NCBI GenBank assembly: GCA_019634165.1
Contig: JAHQVT010000008.1
Coordinates: 1 to 64,000 of the forward strand
Reading direction: 5' to 3'
Source: Rhodospirillales bacterium
GTDB taxonomy: Bacteria > Pseudomonadota > Alphaproteobacteria > Rhodospirillales > Thalassospiraceae
DNA: 64,000 bases
The notes under the pieces: model-generated
What the model was told of the DNA's origin: nothing
Databases searched by the model: none
Seen by the model: only the letters and a program-made list of their open reading frames with translations
Part shown: positions 34,977-44,101 of the stretch, piece after piece
Numbering within the stretch: the stretch's first letter is position 1
Layout of the letters: every line of letters starts with the position of its first letter
Made by a program: the position numbers and the translations under genes

Positions 34977-35926
34977 ACCAACTCCTTGCCATCATTGAGG
35001 ACATAGCGATCATTGCGCGGTTCCCAGATATCGGTGATCCGTCGCCAGCCATCGGCATTGCGTTTGATTTGAACGACAACATCGACGAGTTCGGCCAGAA
35101 ACTCCGGCACACGCGGCATGGTTTCCCCGGCCCAGGCGATGTTTTGATCGAACTTGCGGTGAATGGCCTGCCATGGACTTTCGGCATGGATGGTGCACAT
35201 AAAACCGGTCACCCCGGAGTTGAGGGCCGCTAAGGCAGCAAAGGCGTTCTGGGTGCTGATCTCGCCAAACAGGATATGGTCAGGCGTGATCCGCATCAGA
35301 TGATCATAGATCTCGCGCCAGCCAACCATGCCGCTCCCGGTCCCGGCCTCACGGGCAGCAATCAAGCCATTGCCATCCCAGAACTGTTCAATATGAAGCT
35401 CTGGCGTATCCTCAATGGCCAGCACACGACGGGCTGGATCGACCGTGGCCAGAAGCATGTTGAGCAGAGTGGTCTTGCCGGTATTGGTCGCACCGGAAAT
35501 GATCATGTTGGCGTCACCCGCGACCTTATCGATCAGATAATCGCGGATGGTTGGTGTCACCCCGGCCTGTTCCCAGGTCGGGGTGAAAGGATGCTTGCAG
35601 CGGATTGCGAGGCTGAGGTGTGATCGCACCGATGCCCCGACGAGGATCTCGCAACGATGGTTGCCTGGCAGGACGCAGGAGAGTTTTGGATTATCATCGG
35701 GATTGAACTTCAGGCCGCGCTGATTGGCCAGACTGATGGCAATCCGTTCGATGGCGGCCAAGGTTAGGGCAGGATCCTCGATCTCGCGCTTGCCTTCCCC
35801 GCGCCGTTCGGTAACGACGCGGTGCGGGCGGTTCATGCGGATTTCGACGGTAGAAAGATCGCCGTAATAGCTGGCCAGAGGACCGAGGATTTTTTCAAAC
35901 AGGGGATTTGGGGAAAGGGCGTTCAT
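34973..35926 (-). CDS. virB11: T4SS ATPase VirB11
   Basis: This 317-aa protein forms the hexameric secretion ATPase at the inner-membrane base of the T4SS. Walker A is MIISGATNTGKTTLLNMLL (about 140-158), the Asp box is VLAIEDTPELHIEQ, Walker B-like HILFGEIST follows, and the His box is GVTGFMCTIHAESPWQAI. I choose the ATG at 35926, which follows GGGGGTGG by 6 bases, leaving 2 bases after the upstream stop. A TTG five codons earlier is also possible. Confidence 0.94.
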   Translation of the reverse strand: MNALSPNPLFEKILGPLASYYGDLSTVEIRMNRPHRVVTERRGEGKREIEDPALTLAAIERIAISLANQRGLKFNPDDNPKLSCVLPGNHRCEILVGASVRSHLSLAIRCKHPFTPTWEQAGVTPTIRDYLIDKVAGDANMIISGATNTGKTTLLNMLLATVDPARRVLAIEDTPELHIEQFWDGNGLIAAREAGTGSGMVGWREIYDHLMRITPDHILFGEISTQNAFAALAALNSGVTGFMCTIHAESPWQAIHRKFDQNIAWAGETMPRVPEFLAELVDVVVQIKRNADGWRRITDIWEPRNDRYVLNDGKELV

Positions 35927-35928
35927 GA

Positions 35929-38118
35929 TCACCACCCCCAATTATCTTGAAGGTCGTCTTTGATCGACCCAGGGATTGGGTTATATGGGCTCGTGCTGTT
36001 TAGCCATGGCTGGCACTTTGCCTTTGCGTTTCTCTCCGCAACATCTCCTTCTGAACTGGATTGATAGAAATCCCCACTGGTTGATTTCTGGGCCATGCCT
36101 GCTTTGGGGCCAAGAGTCTGGATCAAAGCGCCATCACTATTGCGAATGATTTTCTTGGTCGCATTCGTGTACGTTCTGGCGTAGCACGTGTAACCAATAT
36201 GTACATTTCCGGGTACATACTGGATTAGTCCTTGGCTATAGCCTTTCTGGAATGTCGGGTTTGAGTCATCCCAAATGATCTCTGCCGTGCAATCGTCACC
36301 CTGATTTACTGGGTCTGCTTCGGCGAGTTGCAGTTTGTAAGTTGTGCCGTCAGGTCGTTCGTATTTTCTGACGGTTGCTGTCTTCGCAAACTTCGTACAT
36401 CCCTCATGTTCAAACTCTCCGGTGGTCTCAATTGTTTCCTCTTGGTAGATGTACGGCATTTGAACAGCCCCATCTAAAACTTGGCTGGTAACGATGCTGT
36501 ACCGTCCCTTGGGAGTGCCTTCGATATAGACAGTCGTTAAACGGTAGGAGAACAGTTGGTCGTCATGGTGTTGCCAGCCAGTGGTTTCGACCTGATGAAG
36601 ATAGGAAACCTCACTATCCTGACACTGCGAAATGTATTCCCTGCTGCTATCAAGCAGATAATAGAAACGTTCGCGGCCATAGCTGGCACCTGCTGCAAGA
36701 TCGTGATTCCAAAGCGATGGATTGTCGCAGCCATCAATTGTCGACTGGATCGCGATGTTGGTGCTGTCGGGTTTGCATTCGGTGATGAATTGCTCAACGC
36801 CATTAACGACAATCTGTTTACGGCTTTGGCGGGTGACCGTGCCAGCCGCCTGGTTAATGATTGGCGCACAGACTTCCTGTCCGGCAGCGCTTTTGTAAAC
36901 CGTCTCGTGGGGATATTCGGTGCCATTGTCCGAGCAGGCATCTGCCTGCCAGGTCGTACCATTCAGCTCATAGATATGACGACCGGTTTGCAAGGACAGG
37001 CCACCGGCAAAATCATGCCGGATTGAACAACCATCAGTGACAGAAACCAGTGGAACAGCGGCAAGCTCTTCTGAAGGCTCACAACTGCGCACCTGGACTT
37101 CATTGTTGCTGGCATTGACATAGGCAAGTGAGGCCTGCGGGACCGCCATCATCTCGTTGTAATCAAGATAGACCGAGCAGGCAGAGGCCTTCTCGGTAAT
37201 ATCAAAGACCTTGTCTTCATCCTTCAGGCAGTCGGTAACTTCCTGCCGGTTGCCGCCGCCATCGGTGTAATAAAGCAGATACTGCGCGGTTGCCTGACGG
37301 GTTTCCATATCGATGGTGTCACCGCAGACCGAGTAGCTTCGATCCAGTGGATAACGATCTGCACCGTCTTCGCATGTTCCAGAACTAACAGCGCCATCTT
37401 CGGTGGTTTCAACCCGGCTTTGCTGGACGGCGACAAGTTGGGCGAGATCAACCCGTATGTTGCAGCCTTCCGTCGTGACACGGACAGTGGGCGTGCTGGT
37501 ATCTTCCGCAACATCCAAAGCGGCAGGTGAGGAATAGCCTGCGGCATCTGCATTCTTTGAGGCGTTTGATCCGACAGTGTTTGACGCCCCGGTATCGGCC
37601 TCTGCCGCCTCGGTTTCTTTTTCTTCCTTGTCATTCTCGTCTTCGACCGCATTTAAACGCTCAAGCGCAGCGATCAGGGTTTCCTGATTACCTTCAATGG
37701 TGACAGGCGAGGCCGGATCAAGCTCCGGGCTGTCCATATTGAATTGCGCAACAAAATCGTTTGAATCAAGCGGCTCGGATCTGCCGTCTTTCTCAACCCC
37801 GGTAAGGACCAGTTGGGCAATCAGGCTGTCTTCATAATTGACATAACGGGCATAGGCTTTGGCGGTGACACCTTCGGTCAGTTTAGGCGGCGCACCAGGT
37901 ACATCGACCAGACCAAGATCGATGGCCATCGGTTCGTTTTGCGAGACGGCGGTGCGGGTTTTTGCGCGGGTCACGATATTGACCTTGCGCACCATCGCCT
38001 CGATGCCTGGCTCAGGATTGGTTTCGGAAGATGGGGCCAATGTTTCTTGCATCTGTGCCAGTGCCGGAGACACCAGACAGGATGACAGGAGCAAACACCA
38101 AAGCGTTTGTTTGTTCAT
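35929..38118 (-). CDS. Large secreted Cys-rich protein with internal repeats, T4SS-associated
   Basis: This 729-aa protein starts at MNKQTLWCLLLSSCLVSPAL with a signal peptide. At least four loosely repeated units begin with patterns such as RVTTEGCNIRVDLAQLVAV, VSVTDGCSIRHDFAGGLSLQ and QSTIDGCDNPSLWNHDLAAG. Each is followed by Cys-containing strands, giving many paired cysteines suited to periplasmic or surface disulphides. It has no known catalytic motif. It sits between virB10 (4-base gap) and virB11, so it is part of the transfer operon. A TraN-like mating-pair or adhesin role is plausible but not shown. The long upstream extension of the frame overlaps virB10 and is rejected. Confidence 0.75.
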   Translation of the reverse strand: MNKQTLWCLLLSSCLVSPALAQMQETLAPSSETNPEPGIEAMVRKVNIVTRAKTRTAVSQNEPMAIDLGLVDVPGAPPKLTEGVTAKAYARYVNYEDSLIAQLVLTGVEKDGRSEPLDSNDFVAQFNMDSPELDPASPVTIEGNQETLIAALERLNAVEDENDKEEKETEAAEADTGASNTVGSNASKNADAAGYSSPAALDVAEDTSTPTVRVTTEGCNIRVDLAQLVAVQQSRVETTEDGAVSSGTCEDGADRYPLDRSYSVCGDTIDMETRQATAQYLLYYTDGGGNRQEVTDCLKDEDKVFDITEKASACSVYLDYNEMMAVPQASLAYVNASNNEVQVRSCEPSEELAAVPLVSVTDGCSIRHDFAGGLSLQTGRHIYELNGTTWQADACSDNGTEYPHETVYKSAAGQEVCAPIINQAAGTVTRQSRKQIVVNGVEQFITECKPDSTNIAIQSTIDGCDNPSLWNHDLAAGASYGRERFYYLLDSSREYISQCQDSEVSYLHQVETTGWQHHDDQLFSYRLTTVYIEGTPKGRYSIVTSQVLDGAVQMPYIYQEETIETTGEFEHEGCTKFAKTATVRKYERPDGTTYKLQLAEADPVNQGDDCTAEIIWDDSNPTFQKGYSQGLIQYVPGNVHIGYTCYARTYTNATKKIIRNSDGALIQTLGPKAGMAQKSTSGDFYQSSSEGDVAERNAKAKCQPWLNSTSPYNPIPGSIKDDLQDNWGW

Positions 38119-38122
38119 GCTT

Positions 38123-39214
38123 CTACTCCACATTTGCGATGTACCAGTCCGTTGCTGGACGGATTTGAAGGCGTGTGCCTTGGGGAATGGTGATGATGGG
38201 CTGCAGCGACAGGGTTTCTTCGAGCACGTTGGCACTGATCTCGCCAAAGCGAGTCGAGAGCTCTTCAGCGGCTTTTTCAGAAGCCGCCGTTGCAACTTCG
38301 CCCTCGCTATCTTCGGATTTTGTTGAGGCAGCGGCATAGCGCACAGCCGTTGAGATGCCGGTCAGCATGAAGGCCGTTCCATAGCGCTCCCAGAAACGGC
38401 GATCCACTTCGCCCGCAGCCCCTTGCCTGCCCTGAATGTCACTGATCGGAGAGGCGAGCTGGCGGATCTCGGCGCGATGTCCGGCAATCAGGATCCGCTC
38501 GCACGCAATCGATAGACGCGAACTGCCCATATCCTTGGGTGGATCATAATTACAAATCAGGCGTGATCCTTTGGGGATCAGAACATTGCGCCCGTGATAG
38601 CCGTAAACATCGCGGGCTGACTGCACGATCACGGTGCCGGTCGCATCACCGCCAACCTGACTGTTGATGCCGGTTTCCAAAATGACCGTGATGTAACGAT
38701 CTGCCGTAATGATCCGGCTACTATCGACCGGAAGTGTTGAGGTGCGGCGCGGACCTTCATAATCGGCCTTGTCGTTTTCACCGACCGGCAGATCTAGCGG
38801 ATCCATCGCTGCTGGTGCAGTCATACCGGGCAGGGCTGCATTGCGCGAAAAACTGGCCATATCTCCAGACTGCCACGCCGGAGTGCCCCAGTTTGACGAC
38901 AGGGAAACGCGATGTTGCCAGGCGGCTTCCAATGCCGTGCGGTAGGGATCGGGGGCAGGCGGTTCAGGAACCGGCTCAGTTTCCGGCTCGACTTTGAGAA
39001 CAGGCTCTGGTTGCGGTTCTGGTTTTGCGTCCTTGATGATAATCGGCGGCATCGAAGGTGCCAGTGCCGGGGGCGCTGGCGGAGGTGGTGCCGGAAGTGC
39101 CCAGACCGATGGGTCATCGGCTGGCAAGGTCGGTGGTTGATTGACCACCGGTTCCGCACATACACCGCCAAAGGTCAAACCAAGCACCAGAGCGACATCG
39201 CAAAACGCACTCAT
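38123..39214 (-). CDS. virB10: T4SS core protein VirB10
   Basis: In this 363-aa protein, a hydrophobic N-terminus is followed by a long Pro-rich linker (about 25-95, many PEP/PAP units) and the conserved VirB10/TrbI C-terminal barrel. The barrel includes RYITVILETGINSQVGGDAT, YGYHGRNVLIPKGSRLICNY, and RRFWERYGTAFMLTGIST leading into the antennae region. It spans from inner to outer membrane and senses energy from VirB11/VirD4. An ATGA overlap with virB9 is present. Confidence 0.93.
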   Translation of the reverse strand: MSAFCDVALVLGLTFGGVCAEPVVNQPPTLPADDPSVWALPAPPPPAPPALAPSMPPIIIKDAKPEPQPEPVLKVEPETEPVPEPPAPDPYRTALEAAWQHRVSLSSNWGTPAWQSGDMASFSRNAALPGMTAPAAMDPLDLPVGENDKADYEGPRRTSTLPVDSSRIITADRYITVILETGINSQVGGDATGTVIVQSARDVYGYHGRNVLIPKGSRLICNYDPPKDMGSSRLSIACERILIAGHRAEIRQLASPISDIQGRQGAAGEVDRRFWERYGTAFMLTGISTAVRYAAASTKSEDSEGEVATAASEKAAEELSTRFGEISANVLEETLSLQPIITIPQGTRLQIRPATDWYIANVE

Positions 39215-40293
39215 GCTGCGTCCCCGGTGTATTCAATACAGAGGAAGCTTTGACCGCTTTTGAGTGTGATCAGCGGGCGGGTACTTTCAATGATGTAGGT
39301 CTCGCCCTGAACGCGGGTATTGACCAACTCATCAATGCCATCAACCACCACATAGGCGGTTGGCAGTTCGACATCCTTCCAACGTTTGCCAAAGCGGATA
39401 TACGTAAAATGATCATCGCGAAAAACGGTTTCGGGGCGCAGCGTCTCATCGCCCCAAAGATTATATTCACCCCAGCCGCGCAGCGCATTTGGATCGAACG
39501 GCGATTGTGCAACAAAGTCACCTTCGGGCGTGCCCGGATTGGTGTCACTCAACCCGGTAATTGCAGTGTCGATGGCAGCAGACTTATTGCCATATCCGGG
39601 AACAGACATCGCCGGAAGGGCCGGGTTGCTTGTGTCGTCCAAAACACCGGCAAAGCCGGGGACTGCCGGATCGCTATCGATCAGAACGGATCCTTCGATG
39701 CGGACAACAAGATCCGGCACATTGACCGAATTAAAGCTCTCTGCCCGCAAATAGAACGGATAAACCGCACCGGACTTGCCATAGACGACAAGTGAAGTGT
39801 CATAACCATAACCGCTTGGACGCACAGCAAGGCGGCGCTCCCCGCGCGGTTTGACCGAGAACCCGCCATCATCACCGAGATCGACGGCTTCGATGATCTC
39901 GCCGCGCGGCAGTTCAACCACTGTTACCATGAATTCGCGGGTGCGGATTTTATAGGTGCAGTCACTACAGAGATCCGTTGCATAGACCGCATCATCGGGT
40001 TCCGCCCGATCCCAGACATCTTGAACCTGCCCGCTGGTGCGCGGGCGGCTCATTGCGTTGAAGTAGCCTTCATTCTGATCACGGGCCTGATCGACCACAC
40101 TGTCAGGGACGGGCATGGCCGGGGCAGATTGTTGTGGCGAAGCAGGCGCGCCCGAGAACGGCTGTTGTGATTGTCCCGGCATCGGTGGGCGTGCTGCCGT
40201 CTGGGCATTGGCGCGGTGATAGCCGAGGATGAGGGTAGCCAAAATCAGGCTGCCCAGAACAAGATGGAAAACAAGATTGGTCAGGCGTTTCAT
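39211..40293 (-). CDS. virB9: T4SS outer-membrane complex protein VirB9
   Basis: This 360-aa protein has a signal peptide (MKRLTNLVFHLVLGSLILAT, continuing to ANAQ) and a Pro/Gln-rich linker. The VirB9/TrbG domain then follows (VYATDLCSDCTYKIRTREFM, then YDTSLVVYGKSGAVYPFYLR). The C-terminal domain has VFRDDHFTYIRFGKRWKDVE and VVDGIDELVNTRVQGE. It forms the outer-membrane ring with VirB7 and VirB10. ATGA overlaps occur at both ends, which shows a tightly coupled operon. Confidence 0.93.
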   Translation of the reverse strand: MKRLTNLVFHLVLGSLILATLILGYHRANAQTAARPPMPGQSQQPFSGAPASPQQSAPAMPVPDSVVDQARDQNEGYFNAMSRPRTSGQVQDVWDRAEPDDAVYATDLCSDCTYKIRTREFMVTVVELPRGEIIEAVDLGDDGGFSVKPRGERRLAVRPSGYGYDTSLVVYGKSGAVYPFYLRAESFNSVNVPDLVVRIEGSVLIDSDPAVPGFAGVLDDTSNPALPAMSVPGYGNKSAAIDTAITGLSDTNPGTPEGDFVAQSPFDPNALRGWGEYNLWGDETLRPETVFRDDHFTYIRFGKRWKDVELPTAYVVVDGIDELVNTRVQGETYIIESTRPLITLKSGQSFLCIEYTGDAA

Positions 40294-41018
40294 GACGCAC
40301 CTCTTTCTCTCAGCACCATGTCGAGCACGGTGACGCCAAAGGGATTTGTGTATTTGTCGGCTTCGGAGACGTTCTGCTGGCGGGTTGCCAGCGTCAGGTA
40401 GGCGCGCAATGCTTTGCGCGAGATCTCTTTGCCGCGACGGTGATCGATCTGGATGAAATCGACCGCGTATTTATGATCTGATGACAGGGTGGCGATGGGA
40501 TCGATGGAGACGATCCGCACTTCGCGCTCGATGCCTTTTTCAAGGGCTTCAGTGATCAGGCCGCTATCGATCCGCTCGCGTTTGAAGCGTTCCCAAAAGC
40601 TGGCATCAGATAGCCGTGATGCTTCGCGTTGGCGTTCTTCCTGGGTGACCGGATCAATCTCGTTTGTGATCAGGACAAAGCGTTTGGCCTGAGCTTCAAG
40701 AAAGACCTCAAAGCCCCCAACTTTCTTGCTGACAGGTTCGACGACGTAGGTGCGATCATCCGGGCCATAGGTCCGGACCAAGGCAATCTCGGTTTCCTTA
40801 AGCGGCACGAGATGGGCAACGGTTTGAACCAGCACAACCACTCCGGCCCCCAGCACGATGTTGGTGCCAGCAGAAAGGCGCAGCATCCAGGCCAACCGAC
40901 GATGACTTGCCTGAAAGCTGTATGGATCTGCTGCGACCGTCTGCGCATGACGAGATACTGGAGCCATAACCGACTTGCGCCCTGTATCGCGCTTGCCGAT
41001 ACGTCCTAGCCAAGCCAT
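40290..41018 (-). CDS. virB8: T4SS inner-membrane protein VirB8
   Basis: This 242-aa bitopic protein has a cytoplasmic N-terminus, one membrane segment (about 50-70, LSAGTNIVLGAGVVVLVQTV) and a periplasmic VirB8/TrbF domain with ETEIALVRTYGPDDRTYVVE, YAVDFIQIDHRRGKEI and a conserved end (NPFGVTVLDMVLRE). VirB8 nucleates the assembly of the T4SS. It overlaps virB7 by 13 bases upstream and virB9 by 4 bases downstream. Confidence 0.92.
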   Translation of the reverse strand: MAWLGRIGKRDTGRKSVMAPVSRHAQTVAADPYSFQASHRRLAWMLRLSAGTNIVLGAGVVVLVQTVAHLVPLKETEIALVRTYGPDDRTYVVEPVSKKVGGFEVFLEAQAKRFVLITNEIDPVTQEERQREASRLSDASFWERFKRERIDSGLITEALEKGIEREVRIVSIDPIATLSSDHKYAVDFIQIDHRRGKEISRKALRAYLTLATRQQNVSEADKYTNPFGVTVLDMVLRERGAS

Positions 41019-41191
41019 GAGAAACCCTCGCCGTTGAACTCAACCGGATCGCAAACGCAGGGGCTGAGTTTCATTTCATCGGTGCCAGTCCCGTCTGTGG
41101 GGATCTCGCGGTCCTTTGACGCGGTGACACAACCCGACAGAAGAAAGACGAGGAAAAGCATCGGAATAAGACGTGCTTGGATCAGGCGCAT
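41006..41191 (-). CDS. virB7: VirB7-type small lipoprotein
   Basis: This 61-aa protein starts at MRLIQARLIPMLFLVFLLSG, after AGAAAGGA. The lipobox LLSGC places the lipidated Cys at about residue 21. The mature part is short and ends SPCVCDPVEFNGEGFSWLG. Its position directly before virB8 and its size fit VirB7, which anchors VirB9 to the outer membrane. It lies in a longer open frame whose earlier part is a shadow of the neighbouring gene. Confidence 0.82.
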   Translation of the reverse strand: MRLIQARLIPMLFLVFLLSGCVTASKDREIPTDGTGTDEMKLSPCVCDPVEFNGEGFSWLG

Positions 41192-41475
41192 GGCTGCGAT
41201 CCTTTCTGGTTTGGGGTGGTTTGCGAGGAGGATTTGCCGAGGCCAAAGACAAGCCGGGCAAAGGCAAAAACGATGGAAAGCGCGATCCAGATATGGACGG
41301 CACTGCGCATCAAACCGGCAAGCTGGGCGGCATCGACTTCGCGAAGGGCCATGACAAAGACAATCAGGCTTTCCGGCGAAAACATGCCCGTAAGGATGGC
41401 AAGCCACAGCAACACCATCGGAAGGGCGAGGATCATCAGGAAGGCATCACGGAGGAACTGTTTGAGACGTGTCAT
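41182..41475 (-). CDS. Small T4SS-associated membrane protein
   Basis: This 97-aa protein has two hydrophobic segments (about 10-32 and 58-80). It is coupled to virB6 by a 4-base overlap and overlaps the virB7 start by 10 bases. I know no family for it. Entry-exclusion (Eex) genes often lie near virB6/virB7 and are small membrane proteins, so this is one candidate, without direct support. Confidence 0.65.
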   Translation of the reverse strand: MTRLKQFLRDAFLMILALPMVLLWLAILTGMFSPESLIVFVMALREVDAAQLAGLMRSAVHIWIALSIVFAFARLVFGLGKSSSQTTPNQKGSQPCA

Positions 41476-42605
41476 GACTTGTCTCCCCGATCAAAGCTCG
41501 GGGTTTTAAGGCGGTCCATGACGGCATTCTTGGCGTTAACTATGCTGTCTTTGGCAGCACCAGCAGCACCCAGCGGGTTGCGCGTGGCACCTGCGCCATA
41601 AAGGACTGCATCAAGTGCGGCAGAAGCGCCGCCGGGCGCATGTTTCTTGGCCGCATTAACAAGCGAAAGACCGGTTGCGGTCATGCCAGCGGTAATGACG
41701 GCAGCCGCCTGATTGGTCAGCTGAGATCCGGCAATCGAGTTGGCCATGCCGGTTGCTTCGGCCATAAAGGCCGTTCCCATCCAGCCAAGCACAATGGCGA
41801 CCCATAGGCCGGGATTGTCGATAGAGGTAATCTCGCGCACATTTTCGGTGTTCTGGATATCAAGCGAGGCCGCACCATAGAGGCACAATGCCAAAGCCAG
41901 TGTTGAACCAAACAGAACCATGAAGGCAGCAAAGACGGTGCGAACACCGGTAATCGCCATCCCACGACCCCAGCCAAACCCGAGGGCAAGCATCAGGATC
42001 GGGGAAAGGGCCGAGAACATCATCACGCGGAAAATGCTGACCACCACCTGGCTGAAATAGACAATGATCAGGATGATGTAGGGCAGGGCCAGCAGAACGC
42101 CGTATACACCGGCCATCAGATTGCCAAGCGAGATTGATGCCCAAATCTCAAAGGCAATCCGCAAGACAACCATCAAGCCGCGTTCGGCGACATAAACCAG
42201 CTGTGCCATGCCGCCCAGCGAAGAGGCCTCTCCAGGAATTTTGGCGCTTGCGATACCACCTTCCATACCCGCAGACAGAACCACTCCTGCAGCACTACCC
42301 ATCGTTGATAAAGCCATCTGATAGATGGAATTTACGAGAGTGGGCCCTTGCCCGCCGAGCAGCAGACCGGCTATAGTGATGAACGCGAATTCATGAGCGA
42401 ATCCACTCAGATCGCCCTTGCCCATGATCATCTTGCCGCCATGAATGACGATCCATAGACCAACGACGGAGAGATAGATGAACCACATGGGATCGAGCAG
42501 CACACTGCTCAGGTTTTGGGTGAAACTGTTTGCCAGATCGACATACTCCGTCACCACGCCACAGGTTAGGCAGGTGATGTCATCGGTTCTTCCAGTGTTG
42601 CTCAT
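41472..42605 (-). CDS. virB6: T4SS polytopic membrane protein VirB6
   Basis: This 377-aa protein has about six to seven membrane segments, and a conserved central region (LRIAFEIWASISLGNLMAGV followed by long hydrophobic stretches) typical of VirB6/TrbL. The C-terminal tail (about 310-377) is soluble and Ala-rich. VirB6 forms part of the inner-membrane channel. The ATG at 42605 (MSNTGRTDDITCL) is preferred to a start eight codons earlier. Its 5' end overlaps the opposite-strand gene at 42577. Confidence 0.9.
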   Translation of the reverse strand: MSNTGRTDDITCLTCGVVTEYVDLANSFTQNLSSVLLDPMWFIYLSVVGLWIVIHGGKMIMGKGDLSGFAHEFAFITIAGLLLGGQGPTLVNSIYQMALSTMGSAAGVVLSAGMEGGIASAKIPGEASSLGGMAQLVYVAERGLMVVLRIAFEIWASISLGNLMAGVYGVLLALPYIILIIVYFSQVVVSIFRVMMFSALSPILMLALGFGWGRGMAITGVRTVFAAFMVLFGSTLALALCLYGAASLDIQNTENVREITSIDNPGLWVAIVLGWMGTAFMAEATGMANSIAGSQLTNQAAAVITAGMTATGLSLVNAAKKHAPGGASAALDAVLYGAGATRNPLGAAGAAKDSIVNAKNAVMDRLKTPSFDRGDKS

Positions 42606-43062
42606 GCTATTTGTCTTTCTGTTCAACACGCCGGTGACTGCGCAGATCTACGCGCAGCAAAGCGATTACTTGGACTGGGATTACGCGGTGTCCGTTTGGA
42701 CTGAAATTCAGACGGGAAGTGAGTTCGATGAGGAATGGGCTCAGGTCATGCCGGTCTATGAAGCAAACAAGAAACTTCTCTCTGGCTCGCGAGATGAAGT
42801 CCTGCTGCGTTTGGCAAGTCATCCTGAAGGTGATCTGATTAAACGTGGACATGACTTGGATCGGGTTTATCAAGTCTGGAAACACGTCTATCGCGCCGTT
42901 ACCAACAAGGATAAAGCGTTCGCCTGGAACGATTGGAAACCGGGAGGGTCTTGCTGGACGATGGAGCAGCGAAATGTTTTCACGCACTCGTGCCGCGATC
43001 TTCCTGATTGGCGCACCAAGAATGACGTGAAACGGGACAACGCGTTTTTGGCAGGAAACTGA
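42577..43062 (+). CDS. Opposite-strand small exported protein within the T4SS operon
   Basis: This is a 161-aa frame on the + strand, in the 460-base space between virB6 and virB5 that has no gene on the minus strand. It has a convincing signal peptide (VLLMLFVFLFNTPVTAQ), and then a soluble, protein-like sequence rich in Trp, Asp and Lys (DYLDWDYAVSVWTEIQTGS) with two Cys near the end. AGGCAGGTG precedes the ATG; an ATG nine codons later is an alternative. It runs against the whole operon, so it has its own promoter. The family is unknown; a surface, exclusion or periplasmic inhibitor role is possible. Confidence 0.65.
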   Translation: MSSVLPVLLMLFVFLFNTPVTAQIYAQQSDYLDWDYAVSVWTEIQTGSEFDEEWAQVMPVYEANKKLLSGSRDEVLLRLASHPEGDLIKRGHDLDRVYQVWKHVYRAVTNKDKAFAWNDWKPGGSCWTMEQRNVFTHSCRDLPDWRTKNDVKRDNAFLAGN

Positions 43063-43067
43063 AACAC

Positions 43068-43919
43068 TCATTCTGCTTCCTCCCCACCATCACGTTGCTG
43101 GGGCGGCAGGTATTGCAGCAACATGGTCGATTGGATTTTTACCAACTGCGCCATGAGCTGCTGTTGCTGAACCTGTTGGCGGTTTGACATCGCCATCCAC
43201 TTGGCAATCGCCATCAACAGCCGCTTCATATCCGCCGCACCGTTGGTTGCAGCTTCAAGTTCTTCAATCGCCTGCTGGATTTCCTCAGTGCTTTGAACGG
43301 TCAGGTCACTTTGCGCGAGCCCCGTGGTGACAGCATCTTTGGCGAGCTCTTCGCGTCTGGCTTCGACCATGGCGCGGGCCTGTTGTTGTGCCTGCCATTT
43401 GGCTTTGTTGACAGGGTGATCCGGATTGGACCAGACACCGCTGCCTGAACCGGATCCACTATTGGTTCCTTCAAATTCGCTGCCTTCCGGGAAAGTCCAG
43501 GTCGAAGGGTCGTTCGGATCAAACCAAAGCGATTTACGGTAAATGCTGCGCCCTTCGCAGATGCTAAAGAAATCAAGATCATCAAGATTGAGGCCCGGCA
43601 TCAGACCGGACAGATCCGGCGTCAGACACTGAATGTCACGCATGATCCGGCTGGTAAGCTTTTGCATGTTCAGGATAGGCAAGGTGATCTGCCCGGCGGC
43701 CCCGATGGCATCAATCGTACCTTGTGCCTGAGCACTGAGTTTGGTTAGCCATTCGGTATGCTGCTTGAGCTGATCAATCTGCTTTTGCATTTTGCTCAAC
43801 TGCTCGCCCAGTTTGGCGATGGCCGACTCATCGATCACCGGATAGGTGGCATAGGCAATGGCAGGTGTTGCCATGACAATCCCGAATGCCAGAGCAACTG
43901 AACGCAGACGCCTGTTCAT
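43068..43919 (-). CDS. virB5: T4SS pilus-tip type protein VirB5
   Basis: This 283-aa protein has a signal peptide (MNRRLRSVALAFGIVMATPA). Helical coiled segments follow (KLGEQLSKMQKQIDQLKQHT), then a Gly/Ser-rich insertion (SGSGSGSG) and a long C-terminal coiled-coil ending in QQVQQQQLMAQLVKIQ. This is the pattern of VirB5/TrbJ, which sits at the pilus tip. The frame continues far upstream over the next genes, but the signal peptide and the overlap of ATG with the preceding stop mark this start. Confidence 0.85.
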   Translation of the reverse strand: MNRRLRSVALAFGIVMATPAIAYATYPVIDESAIAKLGEQLSKMQKQIDQLKQHTEWLTKLSAQAQGTIDAIGAAGQITLPILNMQKLTSRIMRDIQCLTPDLSGLMPGLNLDDLDFFSICEGRSIYRKSLWFDPNDPSTWTFPEGSEFEGTNSGSGSGSGVWSNPDHPVNKAKWQAQQQARAMVEARREELAKDAVTTGLAQSDLTVQSTEEIQQAIEELEAATNGAADMKRLLMAIAKWMAMSNRQQVQQQQLMAQLVKIQSTMLLQYLPPQQRDGGEEAE

Positions 43920-44101
43920 GAGGCACCTCTTGTGCGGAGAATGACGACAAGCAAAAGGATAAGGATCGCGCTGGTGGCGACCGGCCAGTGCAACATGCCA
44001 ATCAGGCCGATGACACCAATGAGGCTGGCAACAGCGATAGAGGCCAAAGGCACTTTCATCATGTTCGGATGCTTGGTCCGGGTTACAGATGGCTCTGCCA
44101 T
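43916..44101 (-). CDS. Small membrane protein between virB4 and virB5
   Basis: This 61-aa protein (MAEPSVTRTKHPNMM and on) has two hydrophobic helices (about 18-35 and 39-55) and a short basic end. It overlaps the virB4 3' end by about 19 bases and virB5 by ATGA. I do not recognise a family; the position suggests a small accessory subunit of the transfer apparatus. Confidence 0.65.
   Translation of the reverse strand: MAEPSVTRTKHPNMMKVPLASIAVASLIGVIGLIGMLHWPVATSAILILLLVVILRTRGAS

Noticed and set aside
38119-38337. 73-residue extension of the Cys-rich T4SS-associated protein
   Set aside because: It overlaps virB10 almost entirely and lacks a signal peptide at its start; the internal Met begins a proper signal peptide.
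42607-43071. 154-codon minus-strand frame opposite the exported protein gene
   Set aside because: The + strand frame has a clear signal peptide and natural composition; the minus frame is its shadow.
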